NCBI GenBank assembly: GCA_964452915.1
Contig: CAYVNW010000003.1
Coordinates: 1-64,000 of the forward strand
Direction: 5' to 3'
DNA from: Colivivens sp964452915
Lineage (GTDB): Bacteria > Bacteroidota > Bacteroidia > Bacteroidales > Bacteroidaceae
Length of the DNA stretch: 64,000 bases
Below, one piece after another: positions 55,061 through 63,179 of the stretch; positions within the stretch are counted from its first letter, which is position 1, and each line of letters begins with the position of its first letter. The translations under genes and the position numbers were made by a program. The notes under the pieces are model-generated. The model had not been told where the DNA came from and searched no databases. It worked only from the letters and a program-made list of their open reading frames with translations.

Positions 55061-55402
55061 TTAAAATTTAAGTCCTGCTTTACGGGCAGCGTCAGCTACC
55101 ATTTTTACTCTGCCATGGTACAAGTAACCATTACGGTCAAACACAACTGTTGTAATTCCAGCTTCGATTGCTTTTTTTGCAACAATTTCACCGACTTTAG
55201 CAGCTTGCTCACATTTGGCACATTTCTCAAGCCCAAGTGACGACGCTGCAACCAAAGTTCTTGAATCATCATCGTTAATCACCTGAACGTAAATCTGCTT
55301 GTTACTTCTGAATACAGACATACGTGGACGTGCAGCAGTACCAGAAATTTTATTGCGTACTCTATATTTGATTTTGAGACGTCTTTCATTCTTTGTTATC
55401 AT
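55061..55402 (-). CDS. rplR: 50S ribosomal protein L18
   Basis: 113 residues. RPRMSVFRSNKQIYVQVIND, a central helical part and the C-terminal VVFDRNGYLYHGRVKMVADA. It binds 5S rRNA. Spacing to rplF is 17 nt. Confidence 0.98.
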   Translation of the reverse strand: MITKNERRLKIKYRVRNKISGTAARPRMSVFRSNKQIYVQVINDDDSRTLVAASSLGLEKCAKCEQAAKVGEIVAKKAIEAGITTVVFDRNGYLYHGRVKMVADAARKAGLKF

Positions 55403-55419
55403 ATCCGTACAATTATAAA

Positions 55420-55989
55420 TTATTTAGCACTTGCTGACTTACCAGACTTTCTTCTTATAACTTCACCCTGGAAGCGTATACCCTTACCCTTATAAGGCTC
55501 AGGAGCACGCAATGAGCGGATCTTAGCACATACTTGACCAAGCAACTGTTTGTCACATGATTCAAGGAAAATAAGAGGGTCCTGATTCCTTTCCGACTTA
55601 GTCTCTACCTTGATTTCTTTAGGCAGAGCGAAAAGGATTGCATGTGAATAGCCCAAGGCGAATTCAAGCACGTTTCCGGTATTAGACACACGATAACCTA
55701 CACCAACCAGTTGCAAAGTCTTCTTGTATCCTTCTGAAACACCGACCACCATATTGTGAAGAAGTGCACGATATAAACCATGATATGCATGACGTTGTTT
55801 TGTATCGTCTAACATCATTTCGGTATTTTCTTCCAAAACAATTTTGCCGTCATCAACTGTCACCTTAATAGCAGGGTTGACATATTGTGACAACTCTCCC
55901 TTAGGACCTTTAACTGTTACAATGTCATCCTTATGAGTGATTTGCACTCCAGCAGGAATAATAATAGGCAACTTACCAATTCTAGACAT
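55420..55989 (-). CDS. rplF: 50S ribosomal protein L6
   Basis: 189 residues with the two repeated L6 folds: MSRIGKLPIIIPAGVQITHK, VGVGYRVSNTGNVLEFALGY and the C-terminal RAPEPYKGKGIRFQGEVIRR signature. Confidence 0.98.
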   Translation of the reverse strand: MSRIGKLPIIIPAGVQITHKDDIVTVKGPKGELSQYVNPAIKVTVDDGKIVLEENTEMMLDDTKQRHAYHGLYRALLHNMVVGVSEGYKKTLQLVGVGYRVSNTGNVLEFALGYSHAILFALPKEIKVETKSERNQDPLIFLESCDKQLLGQVCAKIRSLRAPEPYKGKGIRFQGEVIRRKSGKSASAK

Positions 55990-56004
55990 TATATATCCCT
56001 CCTA

Positions 56005-56400
56005 TTAATATACATAACAAAGCACCTCACCACCGATTTTAAGTTCTGAGGCCTCCTTGTCTGTCATTACACCTTTGGATGTAGATATAATTGCAATACC
56101 TAATCCGTTAATTACACTCGGCATGTCTTTATAACCAGTATACTTACGTAGACCTGGTCGTGACACGCGCTGCAAATGTTGAATAGCATTTGCTTTTGTC
56201 TCGGCATTGTACTTAAGCGCAATCTTAATGGTTCCTTGAGGTCCATCGTCAATGAACTTATAGTTCAGTACATAGCCTTTGTCGAAAAGAATCTTAGTGA
56301 TTTCTTTCTTCAAATTTGAGGCTGGGATTTCGACTACTTTGTGTTTAGCCATAATCGCATTTCTCAGTCTCGTCAGATAATCTGCTATTGGATCTGTCAT
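56005..56400 (-). CDS. rpsH: 30S ribosomal protein S8
   Basis: 131 residues: MTDPIADYLTRLRNAIMAKH, SRPGLRKYTGYKDMPSVING and the GLGIAIISTSKGVMTDKEA signature. In enteric bacteria S8 represses the spc operon; whether it does here is not visible. Confidence 0.98.
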   Translation of the reverse strand: MTDPIADYLTRLRNAIMAKHKVVEIPASNLKKEITKILFDKGYVLNYKFIDDGPQGTIKIALKYNAETKANAIQHLQRVSRPGLRKYTGYKDMPSVINGLGIAIISTSKGVMTDKEASELKIGGEVLCYVY

Positions 56401-56452
56401 AATACTAAATTAATCGGGACACCCCGACAATATTTAAAACAATAATAATTTA

Positions 56453-56752
56453 TTACCAACTTGCTTTTCTTACTCCAGGTATCAAGCCAGCTGATGCCAT
56501 CTCTCGAAATTGAATACGAGAGATACCGAACTGACGTATATAACCTCTTGGACGGCCTGTAATCTTGCATCTGTTATGAAGGCGGATTGGATTAGCGTTT
56601 GCAGGTATTGCCTGTAATTTACGGGCTGCCTCATACGCTTCTACAGGATCGCCAGTAGCCACAATCTTCTTCAAAGCGGCACGCTTCGCTGCGTATTTTG
56701 CTACAAGTTTTGCACGTTTTACCTCACGTGCTTTCATTGATTCTTTTGCCAT
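56453..56752 (-). CDS. rpsN: 30S ribosomal protein S14
   Basis: 99 residues, the long zinc-free form: no CxxC pairs. RLHNRCKITGRPRGYIRQFG and SRIQFREMASAGLIPGVRKA are the S14 signature. It lies 5 nt after rplE. Confidence 0.98.
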   Translation of the reverse strand: MAKESMKAREVKRAKLVAKYAAKRAALKKIVATGDPVEAYEAARKLQAIPANANPIRLHNRCKITGRPRGYIRQFGISRIQFREMASAGLIPGVRKASW

Positions 56753-56757
56753 ATCAA

Positions 56758-57312
56758 TTATTTATTAGCGTCTTTAAATGGTAATCCAAATGCCTTAAGG
56801 AGAGCGTAACCTTCCTCGTCAGTCTTAGCAGAAGTCACAAACGTGATATTCATACCCATAATCTTATCAACTGAATCGATATTTATCTCTGGGAAGATAA
56901 TCTGCTCTTGAACGCCAAGAGTATAGTTACCACGACCGTCAAACTTGCTGTCGATTCCCTTGAAGTCACGGATACGAGGAAGAGACACTCGGATGAGTTT
57001 CTCAAGGAACTCATACATTCTCTGGTGACGCAGAGTTACCATCACGCCAATTGGCATCTTCTTACGCAAATGGAAATTTGATATATCCTTCTTTGACAAA
57101 GTAGCAACAGGTTTCTGACCTGTGATTTGCATAATTTCTTGCATAGCGACTTCGATAATTTTCTTATCGGCAGTTGCCATACCCAAACCTTGATTCACAA
57201 CTATCTTCTTCAAAACAGGAATTTGCATTGGAGAAGAATAATTGAACTGTTTCATTAATGCCGGAGCGATCTTCTCAGCATATACATTTTTTAAATTAGC
57301 AGTAGTACTCAT
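56758..57312 (-). CDS. rplE: 50S ribosomal protein L5
   Basis: 184 residues: IPVLKKIVVNQGLGMATADK, KIGVMVTLR-type loop (MPIGVMVTLRHQRMYEFLEK) and FPEINIDSVDKIMGMNITFV. It binds 5S rRNA. Its start overlaps the rplX stop by 4 nt. Confidence 0.98.
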   Translation of the reverse strand: MSTTANLKNVYAEKIAPALMKQFNYSSPMQIPVLKKIVVNQGLGMATADKKIIEVAMQEIMQITGQKPVATLSKKDISNFHLRKKMPIGVMVTLRHQRMYEFLEKLIRVSLPRIRDFKGIDSKFDGRGNYTLGVQEQIIFPEINIDSVDKIMGMNITFVTSAKTDEEGYALLKAFGLPFKDANK

Positions 57313-57629
57313 TGAAGCTCCTCCCCTGATTTTTTAGCATAACGAACTAACTTGCCATTGGCTCCGATTCTTCTTCCTACACGTGTAGCTTCTCCTGTCT
57401 TAGGATCAACTACACTCAAGTTAGAAATGTGAATAGGAGCCTCCTGCTTGATTATTCCTCCTTGAGGATGTTTAGCACTTGGCTTTGCGCTTTTTGACAC
57501 AATATTAACACCCTCGACAACGGCACGCTGCTTGTCAACAATCACAGAAAGCACCTTACCCTTCTGTCCCTTTGAGTTGCCAGCAGTCACGATAACCGTA
57601 TCACCTTTCTTTATATGTAATTTACTCAT
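57309..57629 (-). CDS. rplX: 50S ribosomal protein L24
   Basis: 106 residues. KOW motif at the N terminus (KKGDTVIVTAGNSKGQKGKV) and KQEAPIHISNLSVVDPKTGE. It is an assembly-initiating 23S binder. Overlaps rplE by 4 nt. Confidence 0.98.
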   Translation of the reverse strand: MSKLHIKKGDTVIVTAGNSKGQKGKVLSVIVDKQRAVVEGVNIVSKSAKPSAKHPQGGIIKQEAPIHISNLSVVDPKTGEATRVGRRIGANGKLVRYAKKSGEELQ

Positions 57630-57646
57630 TACCTTTGATTATAAAA

Positions 57647-58012
57647 TTAAAGTACCTCAGTAGCCAAAGACACTACCTTCATATTAACTGCACGTAACTC
57701 ACGAGCGACAGGACCGAATATACGGCTGCCTCTCATTTCGCCTGTATTGCTCAAAAGAACACATGCATTATCATCAAATCGGATATATGATCCGTCTGCA
57801 CGACGTACTTCCTTCTTTGTGCGAACAATTAACGCTTTTGATACAGTGCCTTTTTTTATTTCGCTTGAAGGAATAACATTCTTGACCGCAACAACAATAA
57901 CATCACCCACGGATGCATAACGGCGGCGAGTACCACCAAGTACACGGATACAGAGTACCTCACGTGCACCGCTGTTGTCGGCAACATTCAATTTTGATTC
58001 TACCTGTATCAT
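57647..58012 (-). CDS. rplN: 50S ribosomal protein L14
   Basis: 121 residues: MIQVESKLNVADNSGAREVL, the VIVVAVKNVIPSSEIKKGTV block and RIFGPVARELRAVNMKVVSL. Starts 2 nt after rpsQ. Confidence 0.98.
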   Translation of the reverse strand: MIQVESKLNVADNSGAREVLCIRVLGGTRRRYASVGDVIVVAVKNVIPSSEIKKGTVSKALIVRTKKEVRRADGSYIRFDDNACVLLSNTGEMRGSRIFGPVARELRAVNMKVVSLATEVL

Positions 58013-58014
58013 AA

Positions 58015-58272
58015 TTACTTAGCCTTTTCTATAATGTTAACCAATCTCCATCTTTTAGTTTTGCTCAGAGGACGAGTCTCCATAATCAATACTGTATCGC
58101 CAACATTGCACTCGTTTTTTTCGTCATGAGCATGGTATTTCTTTGTCTTACCAACGAACTTACCATAAATAGGGTGCTTCTCCTTGAATTTGGATACGAC
58201 AACAATAGTTTTATCCATCTTGTTGCTTATAACAACACCCGTTCTCTGTTTCCTTAAATTTCTTTCTTCCAT
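58015..58272 (-). CDS. rpsQ: 30S ribosomal protein S17
   Basis: 85 residues, OB fold: RKQRTGVVISNKMDKTIVVV, HPIYGKFVGKTKKYHAHDEK and VGDTVLIMETRPLSKTKRWR. Lies 12 nt after rpmC. Confidence 0.98.
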   Translation of the reverse strand: MEERNLRKQRTGVVISNKMDKTIVVVSKFKEKHPIYGKFVGKTKKYHAHDEKNECNVGDTVLIMETRPLSKTKRWRLVNIIEKAK

Positions 58273-58284
58273 GTAGGTACAATT

Positions 58285-58479
58285 TTATTTGTTAAGTTCC
58301 CTCTGACGCAACTCACACTTCATGCGAGCAATATCACGACGAAGCTTCTTAATTTGTGAGTGATCCTCTACAGGAGAAATATGGTGGTTGAACTTCATAT
58401 TTGTATAGTTAGCAACCTCCGCTGCAATGCGCTCTGTGAGTTCAGCAGTTGTCAACTCTCTTATTTCTGCGATTTTCAT
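58285..58479 (-). CDS. rpmC: 50S ribosomal protein L29
   Basis: 64 residues from ATG 58479 (MKIAEIRELTTAELTERIAA); an alternative TTG at 58488 would overlap the rplP stop. The helical-hairpin protein ends IARMKCELRQRELNK, typical of L29. It lies near the exit tunnel. Confidence 0.95.
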   Translation of the reverse strand: MKIAEIRELTTAELTERIAAEVANYTNMKFNHHISPVEDHSQIKKLRRDIARMKCELRQRELNK

Positions 58480-58484
58480 AATTA

Positions 58485-58916
58485 TCAAGCGTTTTTGTCG
58501 TAATCACGTCTAACAATAAACTTAGTTGTAGTTGGAAGTTTTTGTGCGCCAAGGCGCAGAGCTTCTTTTGCAACTTCATAAGGTACGCCTTCTATTTCAA
58601 AGAGAATGCGTCCTGGCTTAGCAGGGAAAACATATTTATATGGATCTCCCTTTCCTTTACCCATACGTACGTCTGCAGGTTTCTTCGTAATTGGTTTATC
58701 CGGGAATATACGAATCCATACCTGACCTTGACGTTGCATATAACGAGTTATAGCAACACGGGCAGCTTCAATCTGTTGAGCGGAAATCCACCGCGTCTGA
58801 AGAGCCTTGATTCCAAAGCTTCCAAATGCGAGATCCGTACCACGATGAGCCACACCCTTCAAACGACCGCGACCTTTTTGCGGTCTTCTATATTTTTGTC
58901 TTTTCGGCTGTAACAT
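58485..58916 (-). CDS. rplP: 50S ribosomal protein L16
   Basis: 143 residues: MLQPKRQKYRRPQKGRGRLK, TRWISAQQIEAARVAITRYM, KPADVRMGKGKGDPYKYVFP. It lies near the A site and organises tRNA binding. Starts 11 nt after rpsC. Confidence 0.98.
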   Translation of the reverse strand: MLQPKRQKYRRPQKGRGRLKGVAHRGTDLAFGSFGIKALQTRWISAQQIEAARVAITRYMQRQGQVWIRIFPDKPITKKPADVRMGKGKGDPYKYVFPAKPGRILFEIEGVPYEVAKEALRLGAQKLPTTTKFIVRRDYDKNA

Positions 58917-58927
58917 GTCTCAAGAAT

Positions 58928-59644
58928 TTAACGGTTTGACTTTCTGTTTCTGAACTTCCTGCCACCATTGTTACGGTTTGTGTCCTTAGACTGTGCGAAA
59001 TTAGGTGACAAATCCTTCTTTCCGAAGATTTCTCCACGGCAGATCCAAACTTTTATGCCAAGCAGGCCAACTTTAGTAAGAGCCTCAGCAAGACAATAGT
59101 CGATATCTGCACGGAACGTATGAAGAGGGGTTCTACCTTCCTTATACATTTCCGAACGAGACATTTCCGCACCGTTCAAACGGCCGGATATCTGAACCTT
59201 TATACCCTCTGCACCTGAACGCATAGTGTTAGCTATGGCAGTTTTGATCGCACGTCGGTAGGCAATTTTACCCTCTACTTGACGGGCAATGTTGTTTGCT
59301 ACGATTACAGCATCCAACTCAGGACGCTTAACTTCGTAAATATTTATTTGAACATCTTTATCAGTAAGCTTTTTCAGCTCTTCTTTGAGCTTATCAACTT
59401 CCTGACCACCCTTACCGATAATTATGCCTGGCCGAGCAGTGCACACAGTAATGGTAACAAGCTTAAGAGTACGTTCAATTACAATCTTGGAAACGCTAGC
59501 CTTAGCCAAACGTGCGTTCAAGTATTTGCGGATTTTACTATCTTCGAGTATATTTCCACCGAAGTCTTTACCGCCAAACCAGTTCGAGTCCCAGCCTCTA
59601 ACAATACCAAGGCGGTTGCTAATTGGATTACATTTCTGTCCCAT
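58928..59644 (-). CDS. rpsC: 30S ribosomal protein S3
   Basis: 238 residues. MGQKCNPISNRLGIVRGWDS, KH domain (TARPGIIIGKGGQEVDKLKE) and the C-terminal S3 domain (GIKVQISGRLNGAEMSRSEM). Basic C-terminal tail. Starts 2 nt after rplV. Confidence 0.98.
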   Translation of the reverse strand: MGQKCNPISNRLGIVRGWDSNWFGGKDFGGNILEDSKIRKYLNARLAKASVSKIVIERTLKLVTITVCTARPGIIIGKGGQEVDKLKEELKKLTDKDVQINIYEVKRPELDAVIVANNIARQVEGKIAYRRAIKTAIANTMRSGAEGIKVQISGRLNGAEMSRSEMYKEGRTPLHTFRADIDYCLAEALTKVGLLGIKVWICRGEIFGKKDLSPNFAQSKDTNRNNGGRKFRNRKSNR

Positions 59645-59646
59645 AG

Positions 59647-60054
59647 TTACTCCTCTTCTCCATTAGTTTTAGTATCCACATATACTGTCACATGATTAGA
59701 ACGCTTGCGAATTCTGTATCCACGTCCTTGTGGTGCAGGTCTCATACGTTTAAGAGTAGCACCTTCATCAACAAAAATCTTTGTTATATACAATTCGCCA
59801 TTCTCAGCCTTTCTTTCATTCTTCTGCTCCCAGTTGGCAATCGCTGAACGGACCAACTTCTCGAGATCATTTGATGCATTCTTTGAGCAGAATCTAAGAG
59901 TAGCAAGAGCCTTGCTTACCTCCATACCCCTCACAAGATCAGCGACGTAGCGCATCTTGCGTGGAGAAGAAGGAATGTTGCGCAGCCTTGCAACATAGAC
60001 GGTCTTTTTGGCCTCTTTCTGTCTCTGGGCCATTTTCGTTTTTCTTGATCCCAT
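59647..60054 (-). CDS. rplV: 50S ribosomal protein L22
   Basis: 135 residues (start ATG 60054 or 60033). LRNIPSSPRKMRYVADLVRG and the tunnel-lining beta hairpin with its signature IFVDEGATLKRMRPAPQGRG. Macrolide contact protein. Confidence 0.97.
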   Translation of the reverse strand: MGSRKTKMAQRQKEAKKTVYVARLRNIPSSPRKMRYVADLVRGMEVSKALATLRFCSKNASNDLEKLVRSAIANWEQKNERKAENGELYITKIFVDEGATLKRMRPAPQGRGYRIRKRSNHVTVYVDTKTNGEEE

Positions 60055-60084
60055 TATATAGTTTTCTTTATTTCGTGATTCTGT

Positions 60085-60354
60085 TTACTTCTTCCTATTA
60101 CCTGCATGACCGCGGAAGGTACGTGTAAGAGCGAACTCTCCGAGTTTGTGCCCCACCATATTTTCAGTGATGTAAACAGGGATGAATTTATTTCCGTTGT
60201 GGACAGCAATGGTATGCCCCACAAAATCTGGGGAAATCATCGAAGCCCTAGCCCAAGTTTTAATGACGTTCTTTTTACCGCTCTCGTTCATAGCAAGAAC
60301 TTTATTTTCGAGCTTGACGTTAATATATGGACCTTTTTTTAATGATCGACTCAT
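60085..60354 (-). CDS. rpsS: 30S ribosomal protein S19
   Basis: 89 residues: MSRSLKKGPYINVKLENKVL, the IKTWARASMISPDFVGHTIA block and NMVGHKLGEFALTRTFRGHA. Lies between rplB and rplV. Confidence 0.98.
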   Translation of the reverse strand: MSRSLKKGPYINVKLENKVLAMNESGKKNVIKTWARASMISPDFVGHTIAVHNGNKFIPVYITENMVGHKLGEFALTRTFRGHAGNRKK

Positions 60355-60374
60355 ATTCTACTTAGTTAACTTGA

Positions 60375-61199
60375 TTACTTATTACGTCTTTCAATAATGT
60401 ACTTACTAGATGCCTTCTTAGGAGCACGAGTCTTAAGACCCTTAGAGTACAAGCCGTTACGTGAACGTGGATGTCCACCCGATTGACGACCTTCGCCACC
60501 TCCCATTGGGTGATCATGAGGATTCATGACAACACCACGGTTGTGCGGACGACGACCCAACCAGCGTGAACGACCTGCCTTACCTGAAGATTCAAGTGCA
60601 TGGTCAGAATTGCTTACACTACCAATAGTAGCGCGGCAAATAGAAAGAACTTTTCTAATCTCACCTGAAGGTAATTTAATGACGCTATAGCGACCTTCAC
60701 GTGATGTCAACTGAGCAAAATTGCCTGCAGATCTTACCATCTTGGCACCCTGACCAGGACGAAGTTCGATATTGTGAATAACAGTACCGACTGGAATGTT
60801 CTGAAGAGGCAGAGTATTGCCAAGGTCCGGAGCAGCATTGTCACCAGACATGATAGTTGCACCTACTTGCAATCCGTTAGGGGCTACAATATAACGTTTT
60901 TCACCATCTGCATAAAACAGCAGAGCGATACGAGCCGATCTGTTAGGATCGTATTCTATAGTTTTAACTACAGCTGGAACTCCATCCTTATCTCTCTTGA
61001 AATCGATAATACGTATCAGTTTCTTATGGCCGCCACCTCTGTAGCGTGTTGTCATTTTGCCGTAATTATTACGTCCACCTGTACTTTTCTTACCGAATAC
61101 AAGACTTTTCTCTGGCACTGATGCAGTAACATCATCAAAAGTGCCAATAGCTTTGTGTCTTTGACCTGGAGTAATTGGTCTGAATTTGCGAATGCCCAT
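60375..61199 (-). CDS. rplB: 50S ribosomal protein L2
   Basis: 274 residues. RNA-binding OB/SH3 folds and the peptidyl-transferase-proximal C terminus (GRRPHNRGVVMNPHDHPMGG), with the conserved His in that block. Starts 5 nt after rplW. Confidence 0.98.
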   Translation of the reverse strand: MGIRKFRPITPGQRHKAIGTFDDVTASVPEKSLVFGKKSTGGRNNYGKMTTRYRGGGHKKLIRIIDFKRDKDGVPAVVKTIEYDPNRSARIALLFYADGEKRYIVAPNGLQVGATIMSGDNAAPDLGNTLPLQNIPVGTVIHNIELRPGQGAKMVRSAGNFAQLTSREGRYSVIKLPSGEIRKVLSICRATIGSVSNSDHALESSGKAGRSRWLGRRPHNRGVVMNPHDHPMGGGEGRQSGGHPRSRNGLYSKGLKTRAPKKASSKYIIERRNK

Positions 61200-61204
61200 G
61201 TTAA

Positions 61205-61498
61205 TTAAATGTTACTAAAGAAATCTATAGTTTCACCTTCCTTAAGGGTTACAATTGCTTTTTTATAGGCATTTGCCTGACCCTTGATAACACCTGAGCG
61301 CGTATAGCGGCTTTTACGCTTACCAGCGTATTTGACAGTGTTAACAGAAACTACACTTACATTATATTTTGCTTCTACTTCTTTGCGAATCTCGATTTTA
61401 TTGGCCTTAGGATGCACAATGAAGCCGAACTTGTTGTTCTGCTTTTCTGTAACATCTGTCATCTTCTCTGTGACCAATGGTTTTATTATATATGCCAT
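61205..61498 (-). CDS. rplW: 50S ribosomal protein L23
   Basis: 97 residues: IIKPLVTEKMTDVTEKQNNK, FIVHPKANKIEIRKEVEAKY, VNTVKYAGKRKSR. It docks trigger factor and SRP at the tunnel exit. Confidence 0.97.
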   Translation of the reverse strand: MAYIIKPLVTEKMTDVTEKQNNKFGFIVHPKANKIEIRKEVEAKYNVSVVSVNTVKYAGKRKSRYTRSGVIKGQANAYKKAIVTLKEGETIDFFSNI

Positions 61499-61509
61499 AT
61501 GTGCCTCCT

Positions 61510-62139
61510 TTACTTGTTTAAAGTTTCATCAACCAACTTAAGCGCACTTTCAGTCACAACGAGTACATTTGCATTCATTACATTATACGTATTGAGTGCA
61601 CTTACCGCTGCGACATTTACACGCTGTATGTTACGAGCTGACAAATATACGTTTTTATTATTTTCTGGCAAAACAAGAAGAAGTTTTTTTCCTTCTATGT
61701 TAAGATTTTTCTGAAGTTCGATGAACGATTTTGTTTTTGGAGCATCAAAATTGAAGTCCTCAAGTACAATAATCGCATTATCTTGAGCCTTATAAGTTAA
61801 AGCGCTTTTACGTGCGAGTTGTTTAACCTTCTTGTTTAGCTTAAAATTGTAATTACGTGGCTTAGGTCCAAATACACGACCTCCACCCCGAAGTACAGGA
61901 GACTTTATATCACCACGACGTGCGCCACCGCCACCTTTTTGGCGAATAAGCTTACGTGTAGAGCCTGTGATTTCACTTCTTTCCTTTGACTTATGCGTAC
62001 CTTGGCGCTGAGCTGCCAAATACTGATTTACCGCAAGATATACTACGTGGTCGTTAGGTTCAATTCCGAAGATAGCGTCATTCAATTCAACCTTCTTACC
62101 AGTCTCTTGACCTTTAATGTTTAAAACTGAAACTTCCAT
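61510..62139 (-). CDS. rplD: 50S ribosomal protein L4
   Basis: 209 residues: the long loop GTHKSKERSEITGSTRKLIR, GGGARRGDIKSPVLRGGGRV and the globular C terminus. In E. coli L4 represses the S10 operon. Its start overlaps the rplC stop by one base. Confidence 0.98.
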   Translation of the reverse strand: MEVSVLNIKGQETGKKVELNDAIFGIEPNDHVVYLAVNQYLAAQRQGTHKSKERSEITGSTRKLIRQKGGGGARRGDIKSPVLRGGGRVFGPKPRNYNFKLNKKVKQLARKSALTYKAQDNAIIVLEDFNFDAPKTKSFIELQKNLNIEGKKLLLVLPENNKNVYLSARNIQRVNVAAVSALNTYNVMNANVLVVTESALKLVDETLNK

Positions 62140-62753
62140 TACTTCTTAATTGTTACGATTGAACCTTTACATCCAGGAACTGAGCCCTTTAGAAGAAGAA
62201 GGTTATGTTCTGGAATTATTTTAATTACCTGGAGGTTATGTGTCGTTACTTGCACATTACCCATTTGTCCACCCATTCGAAGATTTTTGAATACACGTGA
62301 AGGAGTGGCACAAGCGCCTATTGAACCTGGCTTACGTAAACGGTCATCCTGACCGTGAGTAGACTGACCCACACCTCCGAAACCATAGCGTTTAACAACG
62401 CCCTGGAAACCTTTACCTTTTGATGTTCCAACAACATCAACATAAGGAGCATCATTAAAGAGTTCAACAGTAATAACGTCTCCCAAATTATGTTCCTCAT
62501 CAAATGTGAACTCAGCCAAGTGTCTCTTTGGAGTTGTCCCAGATTTTTTAAAATGTCCTTTCATTGGTTTTGTAGTGTTCTTCTCCTTAGCTTCTTCAAA
62601 GCCAACTTGAACAGCTGCATAACCATCTTTCTCGACAGTCTTCACCTGGGTTACAACACAAGGACCTACTTCGATAACAGTGCATGGAAGGTTCTTCCCA
62701 TCAGCACTGAAAACGGATGTCATTCCGATTTTCTTTCCTAATAATCCTGGCAT
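62139..62753 (-). CDS. rplC: 50S ribosomal protein L3
   Basis: 204 residues: MPGLLGKKIGMTSVFSADGK, the loop near the peptidyl-transferase centre (GFQGVVKRYGFGGVGQSTHG) and MGGQMGNVQVTTHNLQVIKI. Lies 32 nt after rpsJ. Confidence 0.98.
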   Translation of the reverse strand: MPGLLGKKIGMTSVFSADGKNLPCTVIEVGPCVVTQVKTVEKDGYAAVQVGFEEAKEKNTTKPMKGHFKKSGTTPKRHLAEFTFDEEHNLGDVITVELFNDAPYVDVVGTSKGKGFQGVVKRYGFGGVGQSTHGQDDRLRKPGSIGACATPSRVFKNLRMGGQMGNVQVTTHNLQVIKIIPEHNLLLLKGSVPGCKGSIVTIKK

Positions 62754-62785
62754 TTCTTAATTTGTTTAATTGTTTCTTTTGAATT

Positions 62786-63091
62786 CTAAACTTTAATTTC
62801 TACTTCTACACCACTTGGCAGTTCAAGCTTCATAAGCGAATCTACTGTTTTTGGAGTTGCATCGTAGATATCAATCAATCTCTTATATGTGCTCAATTGA
62901 AATTGCTCACGAGATTTCTTGTTTACGAATGTGCTTCGGTTAACAGTATATACACGCTTGTGAGTAGGAAGTGGAATAGGTCCACTTACAGTAGCATCTG
63001 TTGCCTTCACTGTCTTGACAATCTTCTCGGCAGACTTGTCCACCAAGTTGTGATCGTATGATTTCAGTTTGATTCTAATTTTCTGACTCAT
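62786..63091 (-). CDS. rpsJ: 30S ribosomal protein S10
   Basis: 101 residues: SQKIRIKLKSYDHNLVDKSA, GPIPLPTHKRVYTVNRSTFV, and SREQFQLSTYKRLIDIYDAT. Also the NusG/NusB partner in antitermination. Preceded by an 88-nt spacer with a hairpin. Confidence 0.98.
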   Translation of the reverse strand: MSQKIRIKLKSYDHNLVDKSAEKIVKTVKATDATVSGPIPLPTHKRVYTVNRSTFVNKKSREQFQLSTYKRLIDIYDATPKTVDSLMKLELPSGVEVEIKV

Positions 63092-63117
63092 TTTATTTTT
63101 ACTTTTTACTATTGTTT

Positions 63118-63165
63118 AGGACTTAGTGCTGACTAAGAGTCGTATGCTAGCCAGCACAATGTCCT
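63118..63165 (-). promoter_or_regulatory. Hairpin in the fusA-rpsJ spacer
   Basis: AGGAC/GTCCT (63118-63122 with 63161-63165) and GTGCTG/CAGCAC (63126-63131 with 63152-63157) stack around a symmetrical 3x3 internal loop, capped by a 20-nt loop. No T-run follows. It could be a ribosomal-protein leader or an mRNA-processing signal; only the pairing is seen. Confidence 0.35.
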
Positions 63166-63179
63166 TTATTATCTTTATA

